A stretch of DNA of 64,000 nt. Origin: Cafeteria roenbergensis. Taxonomy: Eukaryota > Sar > Bigyra > Bicosoecida > Cafeteriaceae. The first letter of the stretch is position 1. Every line of letters begins with the position of its first letter. The stretch lies in contig VLTN01000027.1 in NCBI GenBank assembly GCA_008330645.1, positions 248,001 to 312,000 of the forward strand, in the 5' to 3' direction. A model generated the notes under the pieces. It made no database searches. It was not told the DNA's origin and worked only from the letters and a program-made list of their open reading frames with translations. Positions 34,101-44,575 of this stretch are shown here, in pieces. Made by a program: the position numbers and the translations under genes.

Positions 34101-36889
34101 CCTTGAACTTCGCCGACGGCAGCGCCTCCGGGCCGTCGACCTCCTCCAGCCGTCGCGGCGGCGCCGCGAGCGCTGCTGCTCCCTCGGCCCGCCTGCGAAT
34201 CATGCGGGCGGCTCGGGCAGGAGGCGCTGGCACCGCCGCTCCGTACAGGGTGAATCCGGCGACTGACGGGCTCCTCGACGACACGACGGATCCGGCGCAC
34301 CAGGACGCCAAGCCAGCTGCCGGCAAGCCCGTGGAGACGCTGGTGCTCGCCGACATGTCCTTCCAGCCGGAATCGGGCAGCCGCAACGTCGACGTGGAGG
34401 CCAGCTCGAGGGACCAAGGGCCGGGAGTCCCGGCCCGATCCGCCCGCGACCAGGCCCCGGCTCTCGACCGCCGCGCAGGCACGGCCTGGTCGTCGTTCAA
34501 GGCGGGCGGAGCGGCCGCTGCGCCTGCGCGCCAGGATCGTCGCGCGGCAGCCCACACCCCGGAGAACATCACGCTGGCAGCCTCGCCCATCGCAAGCAAC
34601 TCCGCAGCTGCTCCTGCCACGGCAGGCGTGGGGAGCGCGGGTGGCGCCGCACACCCGGTGGCGTTCGTGTCGGCAGGGAACGACGGCGGCATGCTGGGCG
34701 GAGCTCTGCTCTCCGCTGCGGTGCCGTCCCCGCCTGCGTCGCCTGAGACCGGCGCCGGAGGCATCCACCTGCCTGCCACAGGCCGCGCCTCGGACGGCAT
34801 GGCAACGCCCCACCTGTCGCACGAGCGCCACACGACAGACCGTCGCGCCGCTATGGCCATCCGCATCCTCCAGGCCGTCGCTGCGCTGGAGGGAGACACC
34901 TCCTCCATCGCGCACCACATGCAGCGCCCCAAGCTCTTCTCCAAGGCCCAGGCTGCGCCAGCAGGGCCCGCGTCCCCGCTGGTCCCCGCCCTTGACTCCA
35001 AGGGCCTTCAGCAGGCGCGGATGCCCTTCGCGTCCTTCCGCGCTCGGCCAGCGGCGCTGTCCGTCGGGTGCCCCCCCCAGGCACAAGCCCCGGGATCTGC
35101 TCGCCGCCACTCGCAGCCGAGGCCTGACGCCGCCACGACTTCCCCGTCGCCCGGCCCGGCCAACGGCTCGTCGCAGCCCTGGGCCCGCCCAGCAGGGGCG
35201 CAGCACTCCCCCGGCACCGCGCTTCGCGACCCGACGGCGGGCCTTTCGCAGGGCCCGCACGCCGGGGACGAGGACTGGCACCTTACCGCCCTGCAATCGG
35301 TCAACCAGGAGACGTGGGCCGGCGCGGGCAGCAGCAATCGCAGCAGCGGTCGCGGTGCGGGTTCCGGCCATGCCGACTCCTTCTCCAGCGCTGGCGCCTC
35401 GTGGCGCCGCTCGCACTCGAAGCGGCTCGAAACCGCTGCCTTGCTCGAGTCCAGCGTGGTCCGTGCAGCGGAGCGCATCGTGCAGTCCCGCCGGGCGCTT
35501 CGCCGATCGCCGTCGAAGCGAGGCCGCCGCCCGGCCTCGCGCCTCGGAGCCCACTTGGAGGAAGGCGAGGCCCAGAGCGACGACAGCGACGACAGCGTCG
35601 GCACGCGCCGACCCAACACCGCGAGGTCATCGAAGCTGCATCCCTCGCCCTCGCAGGCAGGGTCTCGGCGTGGATTCGGCGCCCCGCCTCTCGCGCCCTC
35701 CACGGCGGCTCCAGCAGCAGCAGCAGCAGCGGCGGCGGCAGCAGCGGCGGCGGCAGCAGCGGCGGCGGCAGCAGCAGGGCCGGAAAGCCCCGGGGCGAAC
35801 AGCCAGGCCCAGCCCGCCGCAGGGAGCGGCGGCCGCCGGCCCGACGCCCTGGACCTCGAGGTCGACGCCAAGCCAGTCATGGTCATCGACAGCAGCCACA
35901 GCCCTCGGCGGGGCACCCAGGGTCGCCCAGGCAGCTCGCGCGCCGGCAGCGCCAGCTCGCGCAGTAGCGCGGCGCAAGACGTCGTCGGCCCTCTGGGGGG
36001 CCGCGTGGTCGGCCAGGGGTCCGCTGCGCGCCGTGACAGCATGTCACTGCAGCCCTGGTTCCGGGGATTCAAGCGCGTCAACACCGCCACAAAGGTACTT
36101 GCAGCCATTGGCCCGCGAGCCGCGGCGGCGCAGCGACGCGCTCGCTCTCGCGTGGTGGGCACTGGACTGATCGTCTCCACCACAGCGGAGGCACAGGCCG
36201 TGGCCAAGACCATGCGCGAGGTGGCGCGAATCATCGCGGAGCAGGACACGCATGTGGCGCTTCGAGCCACGCGCTCGTTCAACTACAAGGTGGCGTCGGC
36301 GGCGGGCGCCACGGTGGCCCTCGAGGCGGCCAAGCGCGACCTGGAAACGCAGGCGCGCCACCTCGAGAGCACCGCATCGAAGCGCCGGCTGTGGTTCGGC
36401 GCCTCCGACGACGCCAAGCAGAAGGAGGGCGGCGCACGCGCCGGCGAGGCGGGGCGCGCGGCGACGAGGCAGCCGGGCAGCGTCGCCGCGGCCCTGGCGA
36501 GAGGCTCAGTCGTCGACAGGGAGAGCGCCGTAGCGGCGGCCCGTGAGGAGCGCGAGGCTGCCAAGGCTGCCGAGGAGGAGTGGAACTCGGACGACGAGGC
36601 AGCCGCTGAAGACGAGGCCAAGAGTCTGCTGGTGGAGTCCTGGCCCGAGGAGCACCGGGCCAAAGTTCTGCGCGGCGTGCGCGTTGTGGCGATGATGATG
36701 CTCGCTGAGCGGGACAGGCAGTCCCGCCGCTGGCTGCAGCGCTGGCGCAAGTACGCTGCGATTTCGGAGCTGTCGCTCCGTCGCGAGGTGGCCGCGGCTT
36801 CGTCGTCGGGCGGCATCTTCGCCGCGCTGTCTCGAGGGCGCAGCTCCACCCGAGGTGGGCAGAAAATGCGTGGCAGCGGGACCGGCTAA
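31115..36889 (+). CDS. Single-domain (6-TM) voltage-gated cation channel
   Basis: Two exons, 31115-32462 and 32589-36889, with a 126-nt phase-1 intron inside the pore region, give about 1,882 residues ending in TAA. Removing the intron joins TVFRA to VTLEDIS; read-through would keep frame but put a Pro/Arg-rich insert into the pore loop. S1 (FELFIVVCIILSGVIVG), S2-S3, an S4 with basic residues every third position (RTVRLLRLLKLVK), S5 (YIFALLLLLIFLFG) and S6 (FLAISVLGNLILLNLTVAV) form one complete Cav/Nav-type domain near residues 270-515. The filter TLED resembles the TLE motif of bacterial NaChBac and protist EukCat channels, so it probably assembles as a tetramer and passes Na+ or Ca2+. After S6 comes a Glu/Arg/Lys coiled coil. 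The remaining 1,300 residues are disordered, poly-Ala-rich and acidic. The ATG at 31115 is the first in frame. Confidence 0.85.
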   Translation: MRAASNSPKSGGSVATEDLGRSVTPARAGAAAVPSQQSTSQAALTPVDFGGFAGGSQHLKTPGPLGPPAGRLAQDKEPSPSGLPARLPQSAAAAAGAGRQCGDSFGASQGESRSPSSEPPAGASTDRVPELQAAAAGGPSGASQASRRPPPQHVVTGSPAPSAHSCQPKSTAHATDVALSDARVFTFGAAKRSPPKAGGESSPGELSALGRASGALAEGGTPEKLGVILEGRGGEMEEDEDEDDLEAGCCTVEGENRGFRSWVWHHNLVTVAHVIAYSPLFELFIVVCIILSGVIVGVQLYPVAKVPEVANVLSAIDSAVVAIFTCEVVLRILAEGTSPIQYFRSGANNLDFLVVVLSFVPFENGSGAGTATIIRTVRLLRLLKLVKAIPPLRVLVLGMAESVSAIGYIFALLLLLIFLFGVAGNSWFANNDPFNFGTLDQAMITVFRAGERASPAPPRRRHSLLGRPRAWLPAQRKPCSILSPCPALPRAVTLEDISDLLYRSAVGCDEYPLPTQQFRCVNPEPWPIVGPLYFLAISVLGNLILLNLTVAVVVMAHGRATEQIRAEEALANEERVAKLREKLQVREQARAKRMRSRARRGSADSDATGLQDEPQTGMHRIGAVVSIAARWASGASAAATPSVVRSAGDGSTVGGGGSLRGPGPAASAAGSVADTDAGGSEAGTSIAPLDSMLRARGALMAARAFLPTRRGLSCDSDEEAQGDGDGGGGGGGAPGRLGAGASLRPGAALPGGVGDAAAQPPDSGEQGHPAARADAGAPPDAAMLHRNESKSRTLHAVFQAQRSFNVQAAEAEASRRLAKIASLVADAAEALELLAPAHTDLDASTLVLHAITDSQLRPHGIKVAWRAARDIWTGATRQLASALCCCGEGGGAGRGSPGDEEGDTIDGDLDPDPCCAFSWEQALAWFPCWEPRFGRGRGMNGSLWTPTRGAMVAVSALTEGSRSAKERRLEAASRTSAAKERAPGKLASSGSPWLPALNFADGSASGPSTSSSRRGGAASAAAPSARLRIMRAARAGGAGTAAPYRVNPATDGLLDDTTDPAHQDAKPAAGKPVETLVLADMSFQPESGSRNVDVEASSRDQGPGVPARSARDQAPALDRRAGTAWSSFKAGGAAAAPARQDRRAAAHTPENITLAASPIASNSAAAPATAGVGSAGGAAHPVAFVSAGNDGGMLGGALLSAAVPSPPASPETGAGGIHLPATGRASDGMATPHLSHERHTTDRRAAMAIRILQAVAALEGDTSSIAHHMQRPKLFSKAQAAPAGPASPLVPALDSKGLQQARMPFASFRARPAALSVGCPPQAQAPGSARRHSQPRPDAATTSPSPGPANGSSQPWARPAGAQHSPGTALRDPTAGLSQGPHAGDEDWHLTALQSVNQETWAGAGSSNRSSGRGAGSGHADSFSSAGASWRRSHSKRLETAALLESSVVRAAERIVQSRRALRRSPSKRGRRPASRLGAHLEEGEAQSDDSDDSVGTRRPNTARSSKLHPSPSQAGSRRGFGAPPLAPSTAAPAAAAAAAAAAAAAAAAAAAAAGPESPGANSQAQPAAGSGGRRPDALDLEVDAKPVMVIDSSHSPRRGTQGRPGSSRAGSASSRSSAAQDVVGPLGGRVVGQGSAARRDSMSLQPWFRGFKRVNTATKVLAAIGPRAAAAQRRARSRVVGTGLIVSTTAEAQAVAKTMREVARIIAEQDTHVALRATRSFNYKVASAAGATVALEAAKRDLETQARHLESTASKRRLWFGASDDAKQKEGGARAGEAGRAATRQPGSVAAALARGSVVDRESAVAAAREEREAAKAAEEEWNSDDEAAAEDEAKSLLVESWPEEHRAKVLRGVRVVAMMMLAERDRQSRRWLQRWRKYAAISELSLRREVAAASSSGGIFAALSRGRSSTRGGQKMRGSGTG
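35708..35782 (+). repeat. GCA/GCG poly-Ala run in the channel C-terminus
   Basis: Alternating blocks of GCA and GCG codons, partly in an 18-nt higher-order unit, encode about 25 alanines in the disordered tail. The unit structure points to slippage or unequal exchange. Confidence 0.85.
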
Positions 36890-37153
36890 GTTTATATCAC
36901 AGTGTCACAGGAATCGAGCTTGTCTGTCGCTTCTTCAGGGCTATGTTTTTGTTTGTTCTGTTCTGTTTTGTTTGGGGGTACACCTTTACCGCCAAAGCCC
37001 GGAGAATGCGGACGCAACGGAACCTGGCAATGCCTGCCCCCCATGTGCATGTGTTCGCGCGCGCTCCGAGGCTCGCACGCACTCGCGTTCGCATGCAAGC
37101 TGGCCAGTTCGACGAAAATGCGCGCACCAAGCCGCTCGGCGTCTGCTCGCCTC

Positions 37154-40100
37154 TCAGAGCTCCTCCATGGCCCGCAAAAGGGCGCCTGACCGGTCGCCGA
37201 GGGCTCGGCAGCCGCGCTGCACCGCATCGGATGCCTCGGCCACACGGCCGGCGCGGCGCAGGAGCTTGGCCATTCCAGTCCACGCGGCGGGGTCGGAGGT
37301 GCCGTGGGCCCTGCAGGCACGCTCCCACGCGGCCACGGCGCCGTCGGTGTCGCCAGCCCCCTCGCAAACACGCGCAGCGCCAGCGCACGCAGCCACGGAC
37401 GGTGCCGACCCCGCAGCGACCGTCGCAGTGGCAACCGCCGCGGCTGCTGCGGCGTCCGGCTGGGAGCCCAGGAACTCGAAGAACCACTCCAGCGCATCGC
37501 TGGCAAGGCCAGGAGACCTGGAGCAGCACTCCTTAACCGAGGCCGAGACAACTGTCTCGGGCGCGCGAAAGCCGGCCGGCAACGCGGCCGCCTTGGTCGC
37601 CCACGCGGGGACGTCTCGGACGCGCTCAGAGCAAGCGCAGAGCACGAGGGCGAGGGCCTCGGCAGCATCCGCCTCCGCCTCGAAGCGGGCCTCCCAAACA
37701 GCCCAAGCAAGAGCGGCAGCTGGGGCGGCAGGGTCCTCGCTCACCGCCCGCAGGACGGCGACGGCCGCGAGAGCCGGGCAGATGGCGGCATGCGATTCCC
37801 TGGCGGCGTCGCGAAGACTCGGAACGGACTCAAGGCAAGCCAGAGCCGCAGCGGCAGCGGCCGAGCCGGACCCGGAGGTCGGGGCCGGGGCGGGTGCAAC
37901 GCTCCAGTCGACCTCGCACGCAGGCTCCTTTGCGGCAGCAAGCGAGGCTCCCGAGCAGGCGAGGTCCACAGCCGCGGCTGCCGCGTCGGCCGTGGCGATG
38001 GCAAGGCTCGAAGCGTGGTCGCTATCGGCATCAGGGTCGCTCCACGCCGACCCGGAAAGGACCTCGGCGGCCTCTGCCAGCGCTGCCGCGGGGCGTCCGA
38101 GGGCCACGAGGGCGCGCACTCGTGCAGCTGACACGTCGAGCGGGCGGGCGCCCAGCTCTGCCGCGCCAGCGACTCCCAGGAGGTCGCTGGCTGCCTTCGA
38201 CACTGCTGCGGTGGAAGAGAGCACGCCAGCATGCAGCCGCGCCTGGCGAGCCACCGCCTCTTCGCCGCCGGCGGGCAGGGGCGCCGAGAGCGCGTCGGCG
38301 AACACGGCGCAGGCCTCCCTAGCAAAGGAGGCCGCGGCCGCTGCGACAGCGCGACGACCCCACCTGCCGCCCGCCTGCGTCGTGGCTGCAGCCGAGGTGG
38401 GCGCCACGGCGAACGAGCCAGCGGCTTCGGCCTCTACGCGGTCGGCAACGGCCCCGAGGCACGCCGCGGCGCCGGCGGCAAGCGCGGCGGCAGCAGCCTC
38501 GTCGGTGGCCTTGAGCGCCTCCCACACGCATGCCGGGAGTGCGATCGCTGGGACCGACGCCAGGGCGGGGTGAGTGGCGGAGCCAGGGGCAGCCGCGGCG
38601 AGTGCGGCGCCATCACCACCTCGCTGCCGCTTTCCCGGGGTTGGGCGCGACGCAGACGCCTCCTCCGCATCGATGGCGGTCGCCGCCGTGGGCGCGCAGA
38701 CCCTGCCACTCAGCGGCAGGCCGGGGCTGAGACCCGAAACCGCCTCGGTGATCGCGGCGTCCTCGTCCAGGGCGGCAGGCGCAGCGTCAGCGTCGGCCGC
38801 AGCGCTTGTTCCCGGCGCAGGCTCGCTGCTGCGGGGGCGCTTGGAACGCCCGGCCGCCTTGCGCGCAGCAGACGAGGAGGAAGCCTTGCGCGAGGTGGCG
38901 ACGCGGTGGAGCCAGGCAGCGCCAACGGCGGCCGCCAGCGGGGCTGCGGAGACTCCGGCACCGCAGTCGGACCAGCCTCCAGCCGCCGCTGTGGCGTCAA
39001 TGGCTGCCGCCGTGGCGGGAAGCATGGCGCGTCGCGCGAGGGCCGCCCACACTGCCGGCTCGTGGCCGGCTCCCGCAACGAGCGCCTCGAGCGTGGCCGC
39101 TTCCACTCGCGGGAAGTCGGACGGGGCAGTGGCAAGGCGGGCGGCAGCGTCCTCCACCGACTCCTTGCCAACGCGTGCCGCGGGAGCGCGATAGGGCACG
39201 GCCCCGCTGCCCGCGCGCGCGGACGGCGCCTCGCGGTGGCTCATCTCGTCCAGGACGCGCAACGCCGAGAGTCGGAGAACGGGGTCCGAGGGCAGGGCCT
39301 CGGTGGCCGCAGAAAGTACGATGGCTGCGACGCTGCCCTCCAGGAGGCGCTCGAGTGCTGCCTCCGCGCCCTCAGCAGAGGCGTCCCCTGCCGCGGCGGC
39401 GGCGGCCCCTCCGCTTGCAAGAGCGGCTGCGGCGCGCTCAGCCTCGGCGGCCTCGTCCCCCAGCCCGGCCCCCTCGACACCCAGCAGCACGCGGCGGGCC
39501 CTGAGGCGCATTGCGAATGAGAGCTCGAGGCGGAAGAGGCCCAGCCACAGGGAGCGAGACGCGCCGCTCACGCGCAGACCGCGCTGCAGCAAGGTTCGCG
39601 CCGCCGCGGGGTCCTTCCGCTCGTCGTGCTGGTATGCAGCGGCCCTCGCCCACAGCGCTTCCGATGTGGGCAGCAGCTGCAGGGCGCGGGGGAAGATGCT
39701 CTGGAGGCGGCGCGAGTTGCCCTTGGAGCGCGCGAACTCGGCCCACTCCAGCCACAAGGCCTCATCCCCGCGGTACTGGCGCACTGCGCGGTTGTAGATG
39801 TTGTGGATGTGGTTGATGCACGCCCCCTCGGCGGCCTTGAGATGGCGCACGCCCATGCGCTTCTTGCGCGCGCGGACGAGACCCTCCAGAGACGCCTCGA
39901 ACGCGATGTAGCGCTTGAAGGCCTCGCGCGGCGGACCGTGCACGGCTAGCTGGTACTCGTGGGAGCGCCTCCGGGCGACAATGTCGCGAATTTCGGCCTG
40001 CGGCGGCAACGGGAAACACGCGTGGACGCAGCGCAAAGTCGAGGAGCGCGAAGCAAGCTCCGCTCCTCCCCGCGATCCGGACTAAGAAAGGGCGCGAGGC

Positions 40101-40296
40101 CTCGATCGCGCGTGTTCGGTCAGCACTGCGGTCGCTTCCCGCGCTCGCCGACCTCTGCGATCATGCCACGGCGGACGCGGCCACAAAAAGGGAGCGCCGG
40201 AAGTGCAGAGCTCACCGCCGAGAAGATGCCAGTGGCTTCGAGGTCCTCGAGCTCTGGGATCATGCGCTCCAGCGCATCGTTCACTTTGTCGGCCAT
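37154..40296 (-). CDS. UTP6: UTP6, U3 snoRNP/SSU processome component
   Basis: Exon 1 (40296-40216) encodes 27 residues, MADKVNDALERMIPELEDLE and onward; a 218-nt phase-0 intron (GTGAGC donor, GCCGCAG acceptor) joins it to exon 2 (39997-37154), total about 974 residues. The N-terminus matches UTP6 closely in pattern: an opening helix, then AEIRDIVARRRSHEYQL and an FKRYIAFEASLEGLVRARKK block. HAT repeats follow (INHIHNIYNRAVRQY, LWLEWAEFARSKGN, LWARAAAYQHDE, LWLGLFRLELSFA). UTP6 acts in the nucleolus in 18S rRNA maturation. Family members usually have 440-600 residues; the excess is Ala-rich helical sequence that may be degenerate HAT repeats. A frame opening at 40036 is intron read-through. 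A TATA-like box lies 92 bp upstream. Confidence 0.88.
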
Positions 40297-40387
40297 TGCA
40301 GCTGGCGGGCTTCGGACCCTGCGGGCCGGACCGCGTGCTGGGGACGGGAGACGCAGTTGCCGGCGGTCCTGCTGCTCTGCCCGACAC

Positions 40388-40393
40388 TATATA
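40388..40393 (-). promoter_or_regulatory. TATA-like box upstream of UTP6
   Basis: A palindromic CTATATAG lies 92 bp upstream of the UTP6 ATG and 164 bp upstream of the divergent gene at 40557, in a spacer that is otherwise GC-rich. It could serve either gene. TATA boxes are scarce elsewhere in the window. Confidence 0.4.
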
Positions 40394-40556
40394 GTCTGCA
40401 AGTCAATATACGGTGCAGCCTCAGGTTTCGAGCTAGCAGTGCGCGCGCAACAACTGCGCCGAAGGCACCAGGGAACGTGACCACGCGAAGGGGGGCGGTG
40501 GAGCCGGAAGCTTGCCCCGTACTGCCCAAACTTGTGGTGGCGGCAACGATTGGGCA

Positions 40557-42540
40557 ATGGCGCGCCTTTTCCGTCAGCAAGCGAAGCAGCCGGGGACGGA
40601 GGAGCCCCCTCCCAGGCCTCAGACGGCACGGGGTGCCCGGGCAATGATGTGGGCTCCTGCCTCTCGCAGCAGTGGACCCGTGGAGCCGCAATTCATCGCA
40701 CCAACGCTGCACCGCCTGCTGAGGCGGTCGGGAGCCAGCGCTGGACTGACCGAGCGGACTGCACCTGCAGCAGCGACGGCCCGCCCAGCCAGTGCTGGGA
40801 GCGGTCTCCGCACTGGCCGCCCCACATGCTCGGCCTCGATCCGCTCGAGCCGTTTAGCAGAGCGAGGCGGAGGCGCTGTCGTTGACTTTTTGCAGCGGAC
40901 CCGAGGTAAGCGGACAGCCATGCCCCAAACACGTGGGCCTTGAGGGCAGTGGGGCTTCAGCCTGCGCGGGCGCGCTGCGTCAGCAGCAGCCGAATCGGGG
41001 CTCACGGGTGTGGGCTGAGAGTGGGCGAGAACGGAGGGGGTGGGAAGGGGGGGCAATCGGCGCGAGCTGCAAGCTGTGCGCGCACAAGCGCCCGCGAAAG
41101 CCTGTGCGATTCGCAGACGAGCCATGGCACACTGCCGGCCTCACCAAGCCCACCAGCAGCGAGCAGATGGCTGTGGCCCGCTCAACAACGCGACTTCGAA
41201 GGACGATGGACCGCGTCCGTGCGGGGGCAACGACTTCTGCGCCAGCTGAGGCGACCGGGACTCCTCCCCTCGAGGGCTTTCCTCCGAGCGACAAGCCTGG
41301 CGCTTCTTCTCATGGGCTCGGCCCCTGGCTGACGTCCAGGACAGCCCCAGCACCACACAGCGGGCGCCGCAGCGAGCGGCTGGCTGCGACGAACCCGCTC
41401 GCCGGCGTCGTCCAGCCAGGCTTCGCAAGCACGCGCCAGCGCCAAGGCCTCGCGAAGTCATCGCGCCCGCGGAGGGATCGTCCTCAGACGGCAGGGCCTC
41501 GAAGCAGGTCGCAGGCTGCAAGCCAGCACGCCTGCTTGGGCGTTTTTGCACGCGCGCTCACCGCGACTGAGGCGCAGGAGCACCGGCAAAGGTTTCGCAA
41601 TGCGAAACCATCGATGGGAATGCCGGTTGGCAAGCTGACCCGCACAGCACAAAGCTGGGCAGATCCGGAGGCGTTGGCGCTGAGCGTGAAACCGGCGCTC
41701 GGGTCCGGGCTTCGCAGGGGTCGCACACCCAAGCACCCCGAGCGGCAAGCTTCGCGGGTGGCCACCGAAGCCGGCACCATGGACCTTCCGCGCATCTCGC
41801 TGGATTTCAGTGGTGATCCTCTGTTGGCTGGCGCGGAAAGAGCAACGCCGTCCAGCTCAGGAACTCACAACGTCCGCGCGTTTCTTGAGTCTGCAGTCAG
41901 CCCTCTCGAGCCACGTCCAGCCCCAGCGCGCCGGACGCTCGAATCACTCGCGCGTGCGAGAGCGGGGGGCGCCCCAGCCCAGCCGGGATCCCAAGGCCAC
42001 AAACAAGGAGCTGCGAAACTCCGTCGCCGACCAGGGTCCGAACATGAGACGCCTCGAGCGAACGCAGCGAGCGTCGGCCGGGCCCACTCGGCAGCTGCCC
42101 CAGGGAGGGCAGACTTGACACTGGCTCCAGAGGGCACGAGCTTGCGCCCAGCATCTGCGCTCCGCAGCAACCAACAGCCACAGACGAGCCCAGTGGATTC
42201 GGCAGAAGACTGCCTGTTTCACCACCACGGCGTCGGGGCGTTTCGGCGAGGCGTGCTTGCCGTTTCGTCCCCGGAGACTGCTGCAGCGCCTTCAGCGCTT
42301 TCGACCATTGGAAACACCAACACGGCTGCCGAAGACGTTCGGGCTGCATCGGGCTATGCCGTCACGGGCTACTTTGCCGTGCGAGTCAACTCTAGAACGG
42401 CCTTGATGCACTCCCAGCGCCGGCAAGCCAAGCAGGCAAGGCGGCTTGAGCAAATGGAACGCTCCCGCATCACACCGCGGCAAGTGCGGTTGCCAGTGGG
42501 TGGTGCGAACAGCAGGCTCCCCTTGGGACCGTCGTTTTGA
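40557..42540 (+). CDS. Unrecognised basic, low-complexity protein
   Basis: Exon 1 probably runs 40557-40905 (MARLFRQQAKQPGTEE...VDFLQRTR) to a strong GTAAGC donor in phase 1. Two acceptors in the matching phase give exon 2: one before 41117 (TTCGCAG, then DEPWHTAGL) and one before 40961. Exon 2 ends with TGA at 42538-42540. The protein, roughly 590 residues in the shorter form, is rich in Arg, Ser, Ala and Pro. It has no recognised domain, membrane segment or signal peptide. The best-ordered part is the last 120 residues, with AASGYAVTGYFAVRV and then a Gln/Arg/Lys helix (SQRRQAKQARRLEQMERSR). It is divergent from UTP6. A nuclear or cytoskeletal role would fit the charge but is not shown. Confidence 0.55.
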
Positions 42541-43104
42541 GAGCCGAGGCAATCTCGAGGCAGGGTCGCAGCTTCAAAACGCGGCTTCCTGCCAGCCACC
42601 CGCCCACCACCCTCACGAAGCGTGACACACCGGTGCCGCGGACGAGCATCGATGCAGCTGGCGGCTACTCTGCGGCTGCTTCCACACAGACTCCTGCTTT
42701 TCGGCGACGGTCTGCGTCTCTCTCTCTCCCTCTCCCGAAGCGACGCGTCTTCCGGACCACGACGGCTCGCCAGGCGCGGGCTGTGGCAGCAGGGTGATGA
42801 TGCTCACCATGCCGCCGTGGCAAACTGGCCTCTCACGGTAGTGTCGAAATCGCCGCTTGCCCGGAGTTGCTCCGCCAAGGCTGCCCCCCTCCACACACAC
42901 ACACACACACACACGCACGCACGCACGCACGCACGCACTTGGATCACAAACCGCACACCGCTGACGGCCGAATCGGACGAAGGCTGCCAATCCAGGAGAA
43001 GCGAGAGTGGTGGAGGATGTCGCAACTCTGCCGGGCCAGCCGGAGACGCAGCCCAGCGCTTTCCCGAGCATGGGTGCCACGCCTCCAGACTGTCCGCCCA
43101 GGCA
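42541..43104. other. Intergenic upstream of the ankyrin gene
   Basis: A 564-bp spacer between two plus-strand genes. It holds a CT-rich tract near 42715-42735, a CA/GCAC microsatellite and no coding frame that I can support. Confidence 0.5.
42892..42938 (+). repeat. CA and GCAC microsatellite
   Basis: A run of CA dinucleotides passes into GCAC tetranucleotides, about 47 bp in all, some 165 bp upstream of the ankyrin ATG. Confidence 0.9.
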
Positions 43105-44416
43105 ATGGAATCAGATATGGAACAGATGGATAAACTGGGAGCAGACCTGGTTAAGGCAGCGGAGCACGGCACCCCCGAGCAAGTCAAGCGCCTGCTGGAG
43201 GCTGGCGCGCCAGTGGACACGACGGGGCCGACTGGCGTGAGAACGGCTGCACCCACCTGCTCGGCGCCGCCGGGACGCACAAGTGGGCGACATCGACCGG
43301 TGGGCGTCCCGTTTGAGGGGCGCGAACCCGTCTGCCGCAGTTGAAGAGCTATCCGCTACTCCGTGCAGCGCTGCGCGGACGCACGGAAGCTATGCGCCTG
43401 CTTATTGACCACGGAGCAGATCTAGAGGCCAAGAGCTCCGTCAGTGGGCTAGTTTGCATGCACCGGCGGTGGGGAATGCGGGCGTGGGGCACTGCAGGCG
43501 AGCAGCAGCAGGTCCAACCGCGGAGCGGGCCTCACCCTCGGGTTGGCAAGCTCCAGTGCGCATTCGCCGCAGGGAGGGTTTACCCCGTTGCTTGCAACTG
43601 CCCTCGATGGCTACGCGGAGGCGGCTGGCCTGCTTCTGGACTGCGGAGCGGACATCGAGTCCACCGGCTACGTGAGCGCCCGCCTTGAGCTTCGCCTTGG
43701 AGAGAGTTCGCACCGGCACTTTCGGAGCGGGCCACTCTCAAGCGCTCGGCGGCGGCCGCACAAGGGGCACTCGGCCGTGCCTTCGACGGTCGAGGTTGGC
43801 ACCCAGGCCGCATCACCACCGCGCGCTCCGGGCCACCCGCCTGCTGCAGTTTGGGAGGACCGCCCTGTGTAAAGCAGCATACGAGGACCACGTGGACCTA
43901 GCAGCCCTTCTGCTGCGCCGCGGTGCCAACCCCAACACAACCGACGAGGTAAGCCAAGCTTGGCGCCGCCCAATGCCGCTGGCCGCATGCGCGACGACGG
44001 CAGGGGGACACTCCGCTGTGCCTGTGCTGACAAGTCGCTGCCACATCGGCCGCAGGAAGGGTGGACTCCGTTGATGCATGCCGTGAAGAACGGCTCAGCG
44101 GGGGTGTTTCGACTGCTGCTGGACCATGGCGTGGATCTGCACGTCGAGTCAGAGGTGCGATTGGCGCGCGCAGGTGGCAGCGCCGCTGCTTCTTTGCTTG
44201 GTATCACCTACGGCAGCCGGGGGTAGGCTCCTCGCTGTGCCACACGCAAACCAGCCACCAAGCGTTTGAATGTCCCCACAGGAAGGAGAAACAGCACTCA
44301 GCATCTCTGTCATCTGTCGCTCATGGCAAACCATTTTGCTCAAGGCCCACATGTGGTCTCGGCGCCGCCAGCTCGTCCTGTGGGCCAGCTGCCCTCGGAG
44401 ATTCCAGGGCTGTTGA
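43105..44416 (+). CDS. Ankyrin-repeat protein with one repeat per exon
   Basis: Six exons: 43105-43236, 43341-43439, 43573-43671, 43850-43948, 44056-44154 and 44282-44416. All five introns are phase 0. The four internal exons are each exactly 99 nt, or 33 codons, the length of one ankyrin repeat. The protein has 220 residues. Exon 1 ends VKRLLEAGAPVDTTGPTG; the internal exons each carry the helix-loop-helix pattern, for example GGFTPLLATALDGYAEA then GLLLDCGADIEST, and FGRTALCKAAYEDH then LLLRRGANPNTTDE. The last exon (EGETALSISVICRSWQTILL...) is degenerate and ends in TGA. Ankyrin stacks bind partner proteins; no enzyme domain is attached. The second donor is GTCAGT and the fifth GTGCGA, weaker than the others. 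It converges with the hydrolase gene, 159 bp apart. Confidence 0.85.
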
Positions 44417-44575
44417 CACTCGAGCTTGCTCTGAGTCTGGGCGTGCGCCTACCCGCGCCAGACGCTGTGCATGCCGGGCCGCGCACTGCACAGCCCAGTG
44501 TGATGCTGCTCCCCCGCCCACACCGCTCTCTCTCTCACACACACAACAGCCCATCCCCGCATGCAATGCTGCGTA

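Noticed and set aside
42892-42938. CA/GCAC repeat as a CRISPR-like or satellite array
   Set aside because: It is a simple microsatellite without spacers or longer units.
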